64,000 nucleotides of DNA. Source: Listeria goaensis (GTDB lineage: Bacteria; Bacillota; Bacilli; Lactobacillales; Listeriaceae). Of the stretch, positions 54,819 to 63,534 are shown one piece after another. The translations under genes and the position numbers were made by a program. The notes beneath the pieces are model-generated. The model was not told the origin of the DNA and made no database searches. It was given only the letters and a program-made list of their open reading frames with translations. Numbering within the stretch: the stretch's first letter is position 1; each line of letters starts with the position of its first letter. The DNA lies in assembly GCF_900186125.1 (NCBI RefSeq), contig NZ_FYBQ01000008.1, positions 1 to 64,000 on the forward strand, read 5' to 3'.

Positions 54819-56641
54819 TCCCAATCATCCTCCGGCAAATCGCTATATGGCAAGGTGAACTTGACTGTCGTACCTTTGCGCTTATTACTTTCAGCCCAAA
54901 TACGACCACCATGCGCCTCAATTACTTCGCGCGCAATAGCCAGTCCTAGCCCTGTTCCTCCCATTTCTCTCGATCTCGCTTTATCCACCCGGAAGAACCT
55001 ATCAAACACTTTGTCTAAATCAGCTTCCGGAATTCCAAGTCCCTCATCGCTAATACTTACTTCGATTTTATCGTCCATTTTTTTCAAGAAAAAGGAGATT
55101 TGACCGCCGTCCGGTGAATATTTATTCGCATTGGAAATAATATTGTCCAGCACTTGCATCACTTTATCTTCATCAATTTCAATGATAACCGGCACGCGCG
55201 GAATATAGCGTTTAAATTTAATCGATTCTTTTTTCATCATTTCAAAACGATCGATAATATGATTAAAGAAGTCCGTAAAATTCACAAAACTTTTATCCAG
55301 ATGTTCTCTGCCGCCGTCCATACGCGATAATTTCAAAAGGTCATTGACAAGGCGAATCATTCGCTCTGTTTCATTTTGCGTCACTTCAAGGAAATGCGGC
55401 GCGACCTCCTTATCCTCCCACGCCCCGTCACTAAGTGCTTCGAGATAACTATGCATACTGGTTAAAGGCGTGCGAAGTTCGTGTGACACGTTTGATACGA
55501 AGTCGCGACGTTCTTGGTCAACTTTCTCTTGATCTGTAATGTCATGTAAAACCGCAATCACACCATTTACAAACCCTGTTTCACGTTGAATGACTGATAA
55601 ATTGGCGCGGAGAACATAGCGTTCTGCTGTACTACGGTCCATCGTAAGCGGCTCGGTCATATCCATCAAATCTTCAAAAGCATACTCATCTTGAATGCCG
55701 AGGACTTCTGTAAGTGGCTGTCCATTTGCGGTTTCATGGGCAACGCGAAGCATTTTTTCCGCTGGTGAGTTAATTAAAATGACTTTGCCGCGGCGATCAG
55801 TTGCGATAACCCCGTCTGTCATATACGAAAGTACGGAAGACAATTTGCGTCTTTCCCCTTCGGTCATGGCTTGGGCTTCCTGAACCCGTTTTGTCAGCGA
55901 GTTAAAGCTTTGCGCAAGCTCACCAATTTCATCAAGTCCGTATACTTTTACTTTCCGAGTATAATTCCCTCTCGCCATAGCGTAAGCTTGTCGTTTCATA
56001 TCAATAATCGGCTTCGTTATCGTCCGCGACAAGAGCACCCCGAGAACAGCCGTTATGACCATCGCAATCAGCGTCCCGGTAATAAAAATGTTCGTAATCG
56101 AGTCCACCTGCGAGTAGACGGACTCAATATTCGCGACAAGATAAATAGCCCCAATCACCGTATTTTTATTTTTGATTGGAGAAACCGTGACCCAAACACG
56201 TTTATTGTCGTTTGACTCGTCCATATAAATTTTTTCTTCTGAAGTGCCAAGCGACAGAGCTCTTTTGACTAAAGGCGTGGTTGATTTTTGGCCTACAATC
56301 CCCTGATTGTCCATGTTGGACGTCCCGAGAATTTTGCCACGCTCATCAACAATGCGCACCTCGAGCAAACTCGAATTGTTGCGCGCATAATCGACCAAAA
56401 GTTCACGAATATCCGTCTGCATCTGCGCACTATTATCGCCGTTCTTTAAAATCTCCTCCCGCACGTTATAATCCAGTAATGTCATACTATTTTTGATAGA
56501 ATCTTGAAAGTTCTTTTCAAGCTGCCCCTCTAGTTCGCGCACGAAATAAGCGCCAATGACTTGCATAGCAACTAAAATAAGCAACAAGTAAATCATCACC
56601 AACCGGAATTGCACCGACTGGAAAAACTTCATTTTATGCAT
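54815..56641 (-). CDS. walK: WalK essential cell-wall sensor histidine kinase
   Basis: 608 residues. Two membrane helices bracket an outer PAS-type domain (~35-180). A HAMP domain (~205-255) is followed by a cytoplasmic PAS with IATDRRGKVILINSPAEKML. The phosphorylated His is in FVSNVSHELRTPLTSM. The ATPase has NKYSPDGGQ, DEGLGIPEADLDKVFDRFFR and GTGLGLAIA. It controls autolysins and wall homeostasis with WalR. A 277-nt gap with its own terminator and promoter separates it from walR. Confidence 0.95.
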   Translation of the reverse strand: MHKMKFFQSVQFRLVMIYLLLILVAMQVIGAYFVRELEGQLEKNFQDSIKNSMTLLDYNVREEILKNGDNSAQMQTDIRELLVDYARNNSSLLEVRIVDERGKILGTSNMDNQGIVGQKSTTPLVKRALSLGTSEEKIYMDESNDNKRVWVTVSPIKNKNTVIGAIYLVANIESVYSQVDSITNIFITGTLIAMVITAVLGVLLSRTITKPIIDMKRQAYAMARGNYTRKVKVYGLDEIGELAQSFNSLTKRVQEAQAMTEGERRKLSSVLSYMTDGVIATDRRGKVILINSPAEKMLRVAHETANGQPLTEVLGIQDEYAFEDLMDMTEPLTMDRSTAERYVLRANLSVIQRETGFVNGVIAVLHDITDQEKVDQERRDFVSNVSHELRTPLTSMHSYLEALSDGAWEDKEVAPHFLEVTQNETERMIRLVNDLLKLSRMDGGREHLDKSFVNFTDFFNHIIDRFEMMKKESIKFKRYIPRVPVIIEIDEDKVMQVLDNIISNANKYSPDGGQISFFLKKMDDKIEVSISDEGLGIPEADLDKVFDRFFRVDKARSREMGGTGLGLAIAREVIEAHGGRIWAESNKRKGTTVKFTLPYSDLPEDDWE

Positions 56642-56724
56642 AAAACACGTCTACTCCTGTTCAGGGTTAAATTGATGTTTCTATCTATGGCAAATCGCAA
56701 TTTAGTTTCTTCTTAATTCTTGTA

Positions 56725-56730
56725 TTATAC
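56725..56730 (-). promoter_or_regulatory. Internal promoter for walK-yycH-yycI
   Basis: Extended -10 TGGTATAAT, 18 nt past the internal terminator and about 85 nt before the walK ATG. The -35 is weak. Confidence 0.55.
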
Positions 56731-56747
56731 CATAATTCACGCTTACA

Positions 56748-56785
56748 AAAAAACACATCATTTATTAGTAAAATAAATGACGTGC
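56748..56785 (-). terminator. Terminator between walR and walK
   Basis: CACGTCATTTATT pairs with AATAAATGATGTG (one wobble pair) around a 5-nt loop. Seven T's follow on the minus strand. The rest of 56642-56918 holds no gene. Confidence 0.82.
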
Positions 56786-56918
56786 TTCGTACAATTATCT
56801 ATATTTTGATTCCCATATCAATTTCTTTATAAGTTTGTAAATCCCGTAAAATATTGCAGTAGCCATTCAAATAGCGCCATCACTATACCTACAAGATTTA
56901 TTTAAAATGCCTCTGCTG

Positions 56919-57632
56919 CTACTCCTGCTCTGGGTTTCGCAAATAATAGCCCACGCCGCGGCGTGTAACGAGCCATGCTGGGTGGCTTGGATTGTCTTCG
57001 ATTTTTTCACGCAGACGTCTTACGGTTACGTCAACTGTACGGACATCGCCGAAATAATCATAGCCCCAAACAGTTTGAAGCAAATGTTCGCGCGTCATAA
57101 CTTGGCCCATATGTTTCGCTAAATAGTGAAGAAGTTCAAATTCGCGGTGCGTTAACTCGATGGTTTCGCCGCGTTTAGATGCCACGTATGCGTCTGGATG
57201 AATGACGAGGGAGCCAATTTCGATTTCGCTATTTTCTTCTTCTTCAGCGGATTGCGAGCTAATTTGGCTATGACGGCGCAAATTCGCTTTAACCCGTGCG
57301 ATAAGTTCACGATTACTAAACGGTTTCGTCACGTAGTCGTCGGCGCCTAGCTCGAGGCCGAGCACTTTATCGATTTCGGAATCTTTTGCGGTAACCATGA
57401 TGATGGGCATATCGTATTTTTTGCGCACTTCACGACAAACTTCAATGCCATCGCGGCCCGGAAGCATGATGTCGAGCAAAATTAAATCTGGTTGTACTTC
57501 CTCAACAAGCTCAATAGCTTCGTCTCCGTCATAGGCACAATATACATCGAAACCTTCTTTATTTAAATTAAATTTAACAATGTCTGCAATTGGTTTTTCG
57601 TCATCTACTACTAAAATTTTCTTTTCTGCCAT
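56919..57632 (-). CDS. walR: WalR essential response regulator
   Basis: 237 residues, GGGAGGA upstream. Receiver domain: [10 protein letters not shown], phosphoacceptor Asp in [11 protein letters not shown], Lys in [11 protein letters not shown]. OmpR-type winged helix: [15 protein letters not shown] and [19 protein letters not shown]. It activates autolysin and wall genes when phosphorylated by WalK. Transcribed from its own promoter at ~57797 with a long leader. Confidence 0.96.
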   Translation of the reverse strand: MAEKKILVVDDEKPIADIVKFNLNKEGFDVYCAYDGDEAIELVEEVQPDLILLDIMLPGRDGIEVCREVRKKYDMPIIMVTAKDSEIDKVLGLELGADDYVTKPFSNRELIARVKANLRRHSQISSQSAEEEENSEIEIGSLVIHPDAYVASKRGETIELTHREFELLHYLAKHMGQVMTREHLLQTVWGYDYFGDVRTVDVTVRRLREKIEDNPSHPAWLVTRRGVGYYLRNPEQE

Positions 57633-57799
57633 TTTTCAAACAGTCCTCCCATAATTGGATTTTTCCGGTTCTGCCGGCATTCTCCTAAAAATTGTTTATC
57701 ATTAAGACTGTGGTGCGGAAGTCCTTCTCCCTGGACGCTTCCGACGGCGTCTTTAGCTTGTTCACTTCTATACAAATAGAAGACCATAATTTTATTATA
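57633..57799 (-). promoter_or_regulatory. walR promoter and long structured 5' leader
   Basis: An extended -10 TGCTATAAT lies at 57794-57799. The transcript would carry about 155 untranslated nt. They include GACGC/GCGTC and CCGG/CCGG pairings. No riboswitch class was recognised. A minus-strand ORF crosses this region but has no ribosome site. Confidence 0.5.
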
Positions 57800-57872
57800 G
57801 CACAGTTCGAAAATTATCTGAATTATTACAGCTAGCATAGTCCATTTTAAATATGAAGATTTTTCCCGTAAC

Positions 57873-57905
57873 AAAAAAACAACTGCAAACATATCGTTTA
57901 CAGTC
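57873..57905 (-). terminator. Terminator of the clbS-like operon
   Basis: GACTGTAAAC pairs with GTTTGCAGTT (two wobble pairs), then seven T's. The stem overlaps the last codons of the ClbS-like gene. Confidence 0.82.
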
Positions 57906-58428
57906 GCTTCTTGAAATAAGCTATTTTTTTAAGTGCCCACTCATAATGGCTTGACGTCGCCGAAACGAAATAGCTGCCAAGCGTGCTTCCACCGCTCCAA
58001 GTAAAAACCCCTTTTTTAAACAAATCATCGTTAGAAAATTGCTCAACAAGTTGCATAACTTGGCCATGACTTTCCTGCAATAAGCGTAGCGCTGCCGGGT
58101 ATGCTGTTTGCTGATGCTTTTCCAAAAAAACGATGTTCATTGCGCCGTAAGTTTTCCAGTTATAGCCTTCCAGCAAAAATTGCTTTTTCTCCCCCTTTAA
58201 ATTGACCTCTACCCAATCTAAAAGTAATTTTTGCCATTCATACAAGTGAATGAGGACATCGCGGATATTTTTATCCCTATTCCAGTGTGCTTCTTTTTTA
58301 TTTATGTCGGCCAACTGAAACGCGGCTAACTTCACTTCATTTGGCATTTCCTCTAACATATGTATGAGTTGTTGATACTTTTCGTTTGAGGCTTGTATAA
58401 GATCTGCTTTAGTTGTTGGTCTCGCCAC
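57898..58428 (-). CDS. ClbS/DfsB-family four-helix-bundle protein (DUF1706)
   Basis: 176 residues from a GTG at 58428 (AAAGGAG 9 nt upstream), overlapping the WYL gene by 20 nt. Family marks: ARPTTKADLIQASNEKYQQL, DVLIHLYEWQKLLLDW, YNWKTYGAMN and SSHYEWALKKI. ClbS protects colibactin producers by opening the genotoxin's cyclopropane; most family members have unknown substrates. Last gene of an operon with a GyrI-like and a WYL gene. Confidence 0.82.
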   Translation of the reverse strand: MARPTTKADLIQASNEKYQQLIHMLEEMPNEVKLAAFQLADINKKEAHWNRDKNIRDVLIHLYEWQKLLLDWVEVNLKGEKKQFLLEGYNWKTYGAMNIVFLEKHQQTAYPAALRLLQESHGQVMQLVEQFSNDDLFKKGVFTWSGGSTLGSYFVSATSSHYEWALKKIAYFKKRL

Positions 58429-59347
58429 TATTATCATCTCCTTTATAATTTTTATACATGTCCGAAATTTGCGCGCTTACTAGGGCGCGTAGTGAAGCTG
58501 GGCTTTCCACGATGCAGGCGCTGCCGAGGCCTAAAATAAATGTTTCCAGCCAAGCATTATGTTCGGCAATAATTTTCAGCCGTAAAAATGGCTCCGCTTC
58601 TTCTATAATTTCCACTTGATGCCAGCTTTCAAAAATATGAAAAATCGAGCGATCAATTCGCAACACAAATTCAAGCATATTCTGCTTTTGCCAAATGAAA
58701 TCGCGTTCATAATACGCTAGATTAGGATTAAATGGTTGACCTAGTTCGATGTGTTTGATTCGGTCTAGCAAAAACAATTTTGGAGCGCCTTCTTCTGTAC
58801 CACTTAAATACCAGCGGCCACTTTTGAAAAGCAATTGATAGGATTCAATCATGCGTTGCTTCTTATGCCCATCTAATTTGGTGTATGTGAACATTAGTTG
58901 GTGATTGCTTTTTATAGCTTCTTGGATGCGCATAAATTTCGCGTCATCCGTTTTGGTGCCTTGCCAAGACGAAAAATCCACCACAACTTGATGTGCATGC
59001 TGTTCAATTTGTTGTAATTCTTCGGCATCGAACAGCAATTGTAGCTTTTCAATAATTGCCGTTTTATTTGGGTCATTTTCAATATTCAACCGATAAAGCG
59101 AAAGCAGCATGTATTTAAAATCGAGCGAGGAAAACAATTGTTTATCCAAATAGTAGTTCTCCATAATGCTAATCCCACCATTAAACCCCGGTGTCGAAAT
59201 TATCGGTATACCAGCATAATCTAGTGCTTCCAAATCGCGATAAATGGTTCGTTCTGATACTTCAAAAAAATCGGCCAAAGTTTGAACTGTCACTTTCCGT
59301 TTGCTGACTAACAGCAACACAATGGCTAACATTCGACTAAAACGCAT
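58409..59347 (-). CDS. YafY-type WYL transcriptional regulator
   Basis: 312 residues. An N-terminal DeoR-type helix-turn-helix (VTVQTLADFFEVSERTIYRDLEAL). A WYL domain contains FTYTKLDGHKKQRMIESYQLLFKSGRWYLSGT. The C-terminal WCX extension follows. It probably regulates its own operon; the ligand is unknown. Distinct from the two WYL proteins of the RNA-repair locus, which lack this compact DeoR start. Confidence 0.88.
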   Translation of the reverse strand: MRFSRMLAIVLLLVSKRKVTVQTLADFFEVSERTIYRDLEALDYAGIPIISTPGFNGGISIMENYYLDKQLFSSLDFKYMLLSLYRLNIENDPNKTAIIEKLQLLFDAEELQQIEQHAHQVVVDFSSWQGTKTDDAKFMRIQEAIKSNHQLMFTYTKLDGHKKQRMIESYQLLFKSGRWYLSGTEEGAPKLFLLDRIKHIELGQPFNPNLAYYERDFIWQKQNMLEFVLRIDRSIFHIFESWHQVEIIEEAEPFLRLKIIAEHNAWLETFILGLGSACIVESPASLRALVSAQISDMYKNYKGDDNSGETNN

Positions 59348-59381
59348 GAACGGCTTTCCCCTCTCGTTTAAAATAGCGTGT

Positions 59382-59816
59382 TTATTTTATTCCAATATAA
59401 ATTTCAATCCGCGTTTTTTCAATATCTGGATTGGGATAATATAATTCAAAATCCGTCACGCAAGTGCGCTCCAATTGCGTCTGCCAAATTTCCTGCCAAA
59501 GTGCTGCTGGCGCCGTCATTGGATTTCCAACCACTGTAAAGCGGGCATATTTTCCATTTTGAATTGTGACCTCCCCGTCTGCCGTAGCTACACCTGCCAG
59601 CACGTCATACGATAAGGAAGTCGGTTTTTCATAATCACCTTCAAAATTAAAATACACACCGTATACTTTTGTTTCCATATCCATTGTAGCATGATTTTGA
59701 TAAAACCCTTGCCAAAGTTCCGTAAATTTCTCACTCATATTCGGGTCATCATTACTAATGTGCACGTGTTCTCCAGTCACTTTTATTTCTTCAAAATGGC
59801 TAACTTGATAATTCAT
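59382..59816 (-). CDS. GyrI-like small-molecule-binding domain protein
   Basis: 144 residues, the size of free-standing GyrI/AraC-effector domains. Pattern: FTELWQGFYQN, KVYGVYFNFEGDYEKPTSLSYDVLAGV, ALWQEIWQTQLE, and the end FELYYPNPDIEKTRIEIYIGI. Such proteins bind hydrophobic compounds, and some protect gyrase or hydrolyse cyclopropanes. First in the operon with WYL and ClbS-like genes. Confidence 0.82.
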   Translation of the reverse strand: MNYQVSHFEEIKVTGEHVHISNDDPNMSEKFTELWQGFYQNHATMDMETKVYGVYFNFEGDYEKPTSLSYDVLAGVATADGEVTIQNGKYARFTVVGNPMTAPAALWQEIWQTQLERTCVTDFELYYPNPDIEKTRIEIYIGIK

Positions 59817-59880
59817 TTTTATTACCTCCCTTTCAGCTCCAGTATAGCACCGGGCTCTGACAACAGTTTGTCAGGGTAAT

Positions 59881-59917
59881 AAAAAAAGTTTGCAGACGAC
59901 AAAGTCTACAAACTTTT
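59881..59917 (-). terminator. Terminator after tRNA-Asp
   Basis: AAGTTTGTAGAC pairs with GTCTGCAAACTT around TTTGTC (one wobble), then seven T's on the minus strand. Confidence 0.88.
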
Positions 59918-59928
59918 TAAAATTCAAA

Positions 59929-60001
59929 CGGTCCCGACGGGATTTGAACCCGCGATCTCCTGCGTGACAGGCAGGCATGTTAACCCCTACACCACGGAAC
60001 C
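59929..60001 (-). tRNA. tRNA-Asp (GTC)
   Basis: A full cloverleaf on the minus strand. Acceptor GGTTCCG/CGGGACC (one G-U), anticodon stem CCTGC/GCAGG with loop CTGTCAC (anticodon GTC), and T-loop GTTCAAATC. The discriminator is G, and CCA is not encoded. A single tRNA gene downstream of an aminotransferase. Confidence 0.95.
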
Positions 60002-60067
60002 AAGTGAGCACCTTAAAAAGGGCACTTCACCATTAAACCATGCTTGCCAAAAATCGTCAACTATTTT

Positions 60068-61249
60068 TTAGAGGCTATAAGTCGTTGCTTTAAATAAATC
60101 TAATTTCCCAATGCGGCTTACTGCTTCCCTAAGTCGCTCCTCGTCCATTAGAAGGCCCACTCGGACGTAACCTTCTCCGCACTCGCCGAAGCCACTTCCA
60201 TCGGCCACCGCCACATTAGCTTTTTCGAGCAAATGCTCTGTAAAGCTTGTGCTCGTGAAGTTTTCGGGCACTTTCATCCAAGCAAAAAACGAGCCCCTTG
60301 GAATGACTGCTTCCCAGCCGATTTCCGAACACGCGTCTAAAAAGGCATTTTTTCGACTTTCGTAACGCTCATTTTGCTTTCTGACAGCTTCCTGGGAGCC
60401 TCTAAGCGCTTCAATCCCCGCATCCTGAATGGCAGGGAAAAGACTCACATACAGATGGTCTTGGATTAAATTGATGGCTTCAATCATCGTTTCATTCCCG
60501 ACAGCGAAACCAATTCGCCAGCCGGCCATATTGTATGTTTTGGATAGTGTGTATAGCTCAATTCCGACATCCTTCGCCCCTTCTGTTTGGAGGAAACTAA
60601 TTGGTTTGGCGCCGAAACCGATAGCCCCGTAAGCGAAATCATGCACGACGGCAATCTCATTTTCCTTAGCAAACGAGACGGTGTCTTCGAAAAACTTCTC
60701 TGTAGCGATGGCGCCCGTTGGATTGTTCGGATAATTTAAATACATCAACTTCGCATCTGACCGCGTCGCCTCATCTATCAGAGCATAATCCGGTAGAAAT
60801 TGATTTTCCTCCAAAAGAGGCATTAATGTATACTCGGCGTCCGCTAAAACCGCGCCAGACAAGTAATCTGGGTAGCCAGGGTCAGGCAAGAGCATTTTTT
60901 CGCCGGGGTCAAGCAGACACATCGGCAGCTCCACAAGCCCCGTCTTCGTCCCAAACAAAATCGCCACTTCCTTTTCAGGATCCAAAGTCACCCCGTACTC
61001 TTCTTTGTAAAAATTGGCAGCCGCCTCTTTCAGTTCTGCCTTGCCGCGAAACAAAGAATACTTGTGGTTTTGCACATCATCTGCGGCATTTTTTAGTGCT
61101 TCTACGATGTTTTGCGGCGTAGGCTGATCTGGATTTCCTTGTCCCAAATTGATGACATCATGCCCTTCTGCAATTTTGCGATTTACATTTTGTACTAATT
61201 TTGAAAAAAATTGCTCTGGCAAATTTTCGAGCTTTTTAGAAAATCTCAT
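60068..61249 (-). CDS. Class I/II PLP aminotransferase (MtnE-like)
   Basis: 393 residues, GGGAGGCG upstream of the ATG. Marks: INLGQGNPDQPTP, NYPNNPTGAIA, HDFAYGAIGF, the PLP lysine in LSKTYNMAGWRIG, and the C-terminal Arg region GYVRVGLLMDEERL. Close to Bacillus YkrV/MtnE-type enzymes, which make methionine from ketomethylthiobutyrate. Its position, head-to-head with a SAM-riboswitch methionine importer, fits methionine metabolism (inference). Confidence 0.85.
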   Translation of the reverse strand: MRFSKKLENLPEQFFSKLVQNVNRKIAEGHDVINLGQGNPDQPTPQNIVEALKNAADDVQNHKYSLFRGKAELKEAAANFYKEEYGVTLDPEKEVAILFGTKTGLVELPMCLLDPGEKMLLPDPGYPDYLSGAVLADAEYTLMPLLEENQFLPDYALIDEATRSDAKLMYLNYPNNPTGAIATEKFFEDTVSFAKENEIAVVHDFAYGAIGFGAKPISFLQTEGAKDVGIELYTLSKTYNMAGWRIGFAVGNETMIEAINLIQDHLYVSLFPAIQDAGIEALRGSQEAVRKQNERYESRKNAFLDACSEIGWEAVIPRGSFFAWMKVPENFTSTSFTEHLLEKANVAVADGSGFGECGEGYVRVGLLMDEERLREAVSRIGKLDLFKATTYSL

Positions 61250-61401
61250 TTCGTACGCCTCCCGTTTTATGTTTCATTGTTAAATATCTTAAAGTTTTCT
61301 AGCAATTTTGTCTAGTCTAGAAATAAAAAACATTAAAAAAGCATTGACAATCACCTTAAAAATCGGTATATTTTTACGTAACAAGTTTTTATAATGTAGT
61401 T

Positions 61402-61512
61402 CTCTTATCGAGAGAGGCTGAGGGACTGGCCCGATGACGCCCGGCAACCTAACTTTTTGAAGTGAAGGTGCTAATTCCAGCAAAATGGTATAGCCATTTT
61501 GGTAGATGAGAG
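61402..61512 (+). ncRNA. SAM-I (S-box) riboswitch
   Basis: P1 CTCTTATC (61402-61409) pairs with GATGAGAG (61505-61512). The core GAGGGACTGGCCCGATGA region and CCCGGCAACC are canonical, with P3 AATGGTATAGCCATT and GGTGCTAATTCC. It senses S-adenosylmethionine and turns off the methionine transporter downstream. Confidence 0.96.
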
Positions 61513-61537
61513 GAGTTCGAATAGGCAACACATTCAA

Positions 61538-61570
61538 CTTCTCTATTCTGATGGTAGAGGGGTTTATTTA
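61538..61570 (+). terminator. Expression-platform terminator of the SAM riboswitch
   Basis: CTTCTCTA pairs with TAGAGGGG (two G-U pairs), followed by a weak TTTATTTA run. It overlaps the sequence that would pair with the 3' side of P1, as expected for an S-box switch. Confidence 0.55.
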
Positions 61571-61600
61571 TGTGCTAAAAACTTTTTTAGTACATAAATA
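61565..61600 (+). promoter_or_regulatory. AT-rich hairpin in the metQ leader
   Basis: A 17-bp stem, TATTTATGTGCTAAAAA against TTTTTAGTACATAAATA (one G-U). It could be a second or back-up terminator or a 3'-end stabiliser for the short riboswitch RNA. The region 61601-61683 holds nothing else evident. Confidence 0.5.
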
Positions 61601-61683
61601 CAAGGCGAAACGCTGTGTCCACACTCTCAAACTAGAATGTTTATAAAAATTTAAATTTAGACACATTTAGGGAGGAATTTTTA

Positions 61684-62502
61684 ATGAAAAAGAGAACTAA
61701 AGGAATTTTGATTGCATTTACTGGCGCGGCACTACTTGCACTTTCTGCATGTGGTGGCGGGAAATCCGAAACGCTAAGCACGGAAAAGATTACAATTGGC
61801 GTAACGGGTGGACCTCACCAACAAATTGCGGAGGAAGTGAAAAAGTTAGCTAAAAAAGACGGGCTGGACATCACAATTAAAACGTTTGACGATTATAACA
61901 CGCCAAACACTGCGCTAAACGATGGGGATTTAGACGCGAATAACTACCAAACGATTCCGTTTTTAGATGCACAGAAAAAAGATAAAGGCTACAAAATCGA
62001 CCAAGTCTTTAAGACGGTTGCTTTCCCAATGGGCATTTATTCCAAAGATATTAAAGACATCAAAGAGCTTAAGAAGGGGGATAAAATTGCGGTTCCAAAT
62101 GATCCTTCGAACGAATATCGTGGCTTAAAACTTTTTGAAGACGCTGGTGTCATTAAGTTGAAAGACGGCGTGGAAGAAAAAGCAACGAAAAAAGATATCG
62201 CGGAAAACCCGCTCGATTTAGAAATCATCGAACTTGAAGCTTCGCAAATTCCAGCGCAACTTGGTGAAGTAAAAGCAGCTGCCATCAACACCAATTTTGC
62301 GATGGGCGCTGGACTCACCATTAATGATGATGCGATTTTCCATGAACCAACGAAAGACAATCCGTATCCAAATGTTTTTGTCGTAAGAACTGAAAATAAA
62401 GATGATGAAGTTGTCGATACACTTAAAAAATATTACCATTCTGATGAAATTAAAAGCTTCATTGAAAAAGAATTTAATGGGTCTGTTGTACCTGCATTTT
62501 AG
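61684..62502 (+). CDS. metQ: MetQ D-methionine-type substrate-binding lipoprotein
   Basis: 272 residues, AGGGAGG upstream. Lipobox LLALSAC at the signal end. NlpA/MetQ marks: ITIGVTGGPHQQIAEEVK, DANNYQTIPFLDAQK, KIAVPNDPSNEYRGLKLFEDAG, AAINTNFAMGAG. It captures methionine at the membrane face for MetNI. Under SAM-riboswitch control. Confidence 0.92.
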   Translation: MKKRTKGILIAFTGAALLALSACGGGKSETLSTEKITIGVTGGPHQQIAEEVKKLAKKDGLDITIKTFDDYNTPNTALNDGDLDANNYQTIPFLDAQKKDKGYKIDQVFKTVAFPMGIYSKDIKDIKELKKGDKIAVPNDPSNEYRGLKLFEDAGVIKLKDGVEEKATKKDIAENPLDLEIIELEASQIPAQLGEVKAAAINTNFAMGAGLTINDDAIFHEPTKDNPYPNVFVVRTENKDDEVVDTLKKYYHSDEIKSFIEKEFNGSVVPAF

Positions 62503-62514
62503 GGAGATGTAACC

Positions 62515-63534
62515 ATGATTAAACTAGAACATGTCAGCAAGACTTTTAATGTTAACGGGCGAAGCGTTCAGGCGGTGAAGGACGTTTCGCTTTCCGTCCA
62601 AAAAGGTGAGATTTACGGTGTTGTGGGTTATAGCGGCGCTGGAAAAAGTACGCTTGTTCGTTGCATTAATTTTTTAGAACAGCCAACTGAAGGTACTGTG
62701 CATATTGCAAACGACAATCTCGCACAACTTTCGGCGAAAAACTTGCGTTTCGCGAGACGTAAAATCGGAATGATTTTTCAAGGCTACAATCTACTTAAAA
62801 CGGCCACTGTATATGAAAATATCGCGCTACCGCTTAAACTTGAAGGTTTAAAAAGCGATGAGATTACAGCACGTGTTGAAAAATACTTAGAAATTGTTGG
62901 GCTTACGGATAAAAAAGAAAATTTCCCAGCTCAACTTTCTGGCGGTCAAAAGCAGCGTGTTGCCATTGCGAGAGCGCTTGCTCATGAACCTGAAATTTTA
63001 CTTAGTGATGAGGCGACGAGTGCGCTTGATCCTGAAACGACCGAAGCCATTTTAAATTTGCTACTTAAAATCAACCGCGAACTCGGCATTACGATTTTCC
63101 TTATTACGCATGAACTCGATGTCATTCAGCGCATTTGTGACCGCGTTGCTGTGATGGAAAACGGGCAAATTGTTGAAGAAGGCACTGTTTTAGATGTATT
63201 CACGAAGCCAAAACACCCGACTACCAAACGTTTTGTTGGCTCAGAGGCTAGTTTTGAAATTCCAGCCGATGTGTTAGAAAAATATAAGCAAACAGGTAAA
63301 TTGGTTTCACTCCATTTCATTGGCGAAGGTTCTGATGAGCCTGCCCTTGCGCTTGTATCCCGGAAATTTGATTGCCTGCCGAGCATTTTGGCGGGGGGAA
63401 TTGATCACCTGAAAAATGATACCCTTGGCAAACTTTTAGTCCATTTAAAAGGTGATGAGGCCGAATATAACAAAGCAATTGAGTACTTGCGCGAACAAGG
63501 CGTAGTCGTTTCGGAGGTGCAACAAAATGGTTGA
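62515..63534 (+). CDS. metN: MetN methionine ABC transporter ATPase
   Basis: 339 residues. Walker A GYSGAGKST, signature LSGGQKQRVAIA, Walker B LLSDEATSALD, H-loop LITHELD. The C-terminal ACT-like NIL domain (~265-339, LVSLHFIGEGSDEPALALVS) binds methionine and causes feedback inhibition in this family. It starts 12 nt after metQ. Confidence 0.94.
   Translation: MIKLEHVSKTFNVNGRSVQAVKDVSLSVQKGEIYGVVGYSGAGKSTLVRCINFLEQPTEGTVHIANDNLAQLSAKNLRFARRKIGMIFQGYNLLKTATVYENIALPLKLEGLKSDEITARVEKYLEIVGLTDKKENFPAQLSGGQKQRVAIARALAHEPEILLSDEATSALDPETTEAILNLLLKINRELGITIFLITHELDVIQRICDRVAVMENGQIVEEGTVLDVFTKPKHPTTKRFVGSEASFEIPADVLEKYKQTGKLVSLHFIGEGSDEPALALVSRKFDCLPSILAGGIDHLKNDTLGKLLVHLKGDEAEYNKAIEYLREQGVVVSEVQQNG

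Noticed and set aside
57611-57892. 93-residue minus-strand ORF upstream of walR
   Set aside because: No ribosome site, it overlaps the walR start and the upstream terminator, and its composition is not protein-like beyond one hydrophobic stretch; better read as the walR leader.
60002-60067. Second tRNA or terminator after the aminotransferase
   Set aside because: Some pairing (GGCA/TGCC) and a short T-run are present but no cloverleaf and only a weak stem; not strong enough to call.
61289-61537. 82-residue minus-strand ORF
   Set aside because: Antisense to the SAM riboswitch and without a ribosome site.
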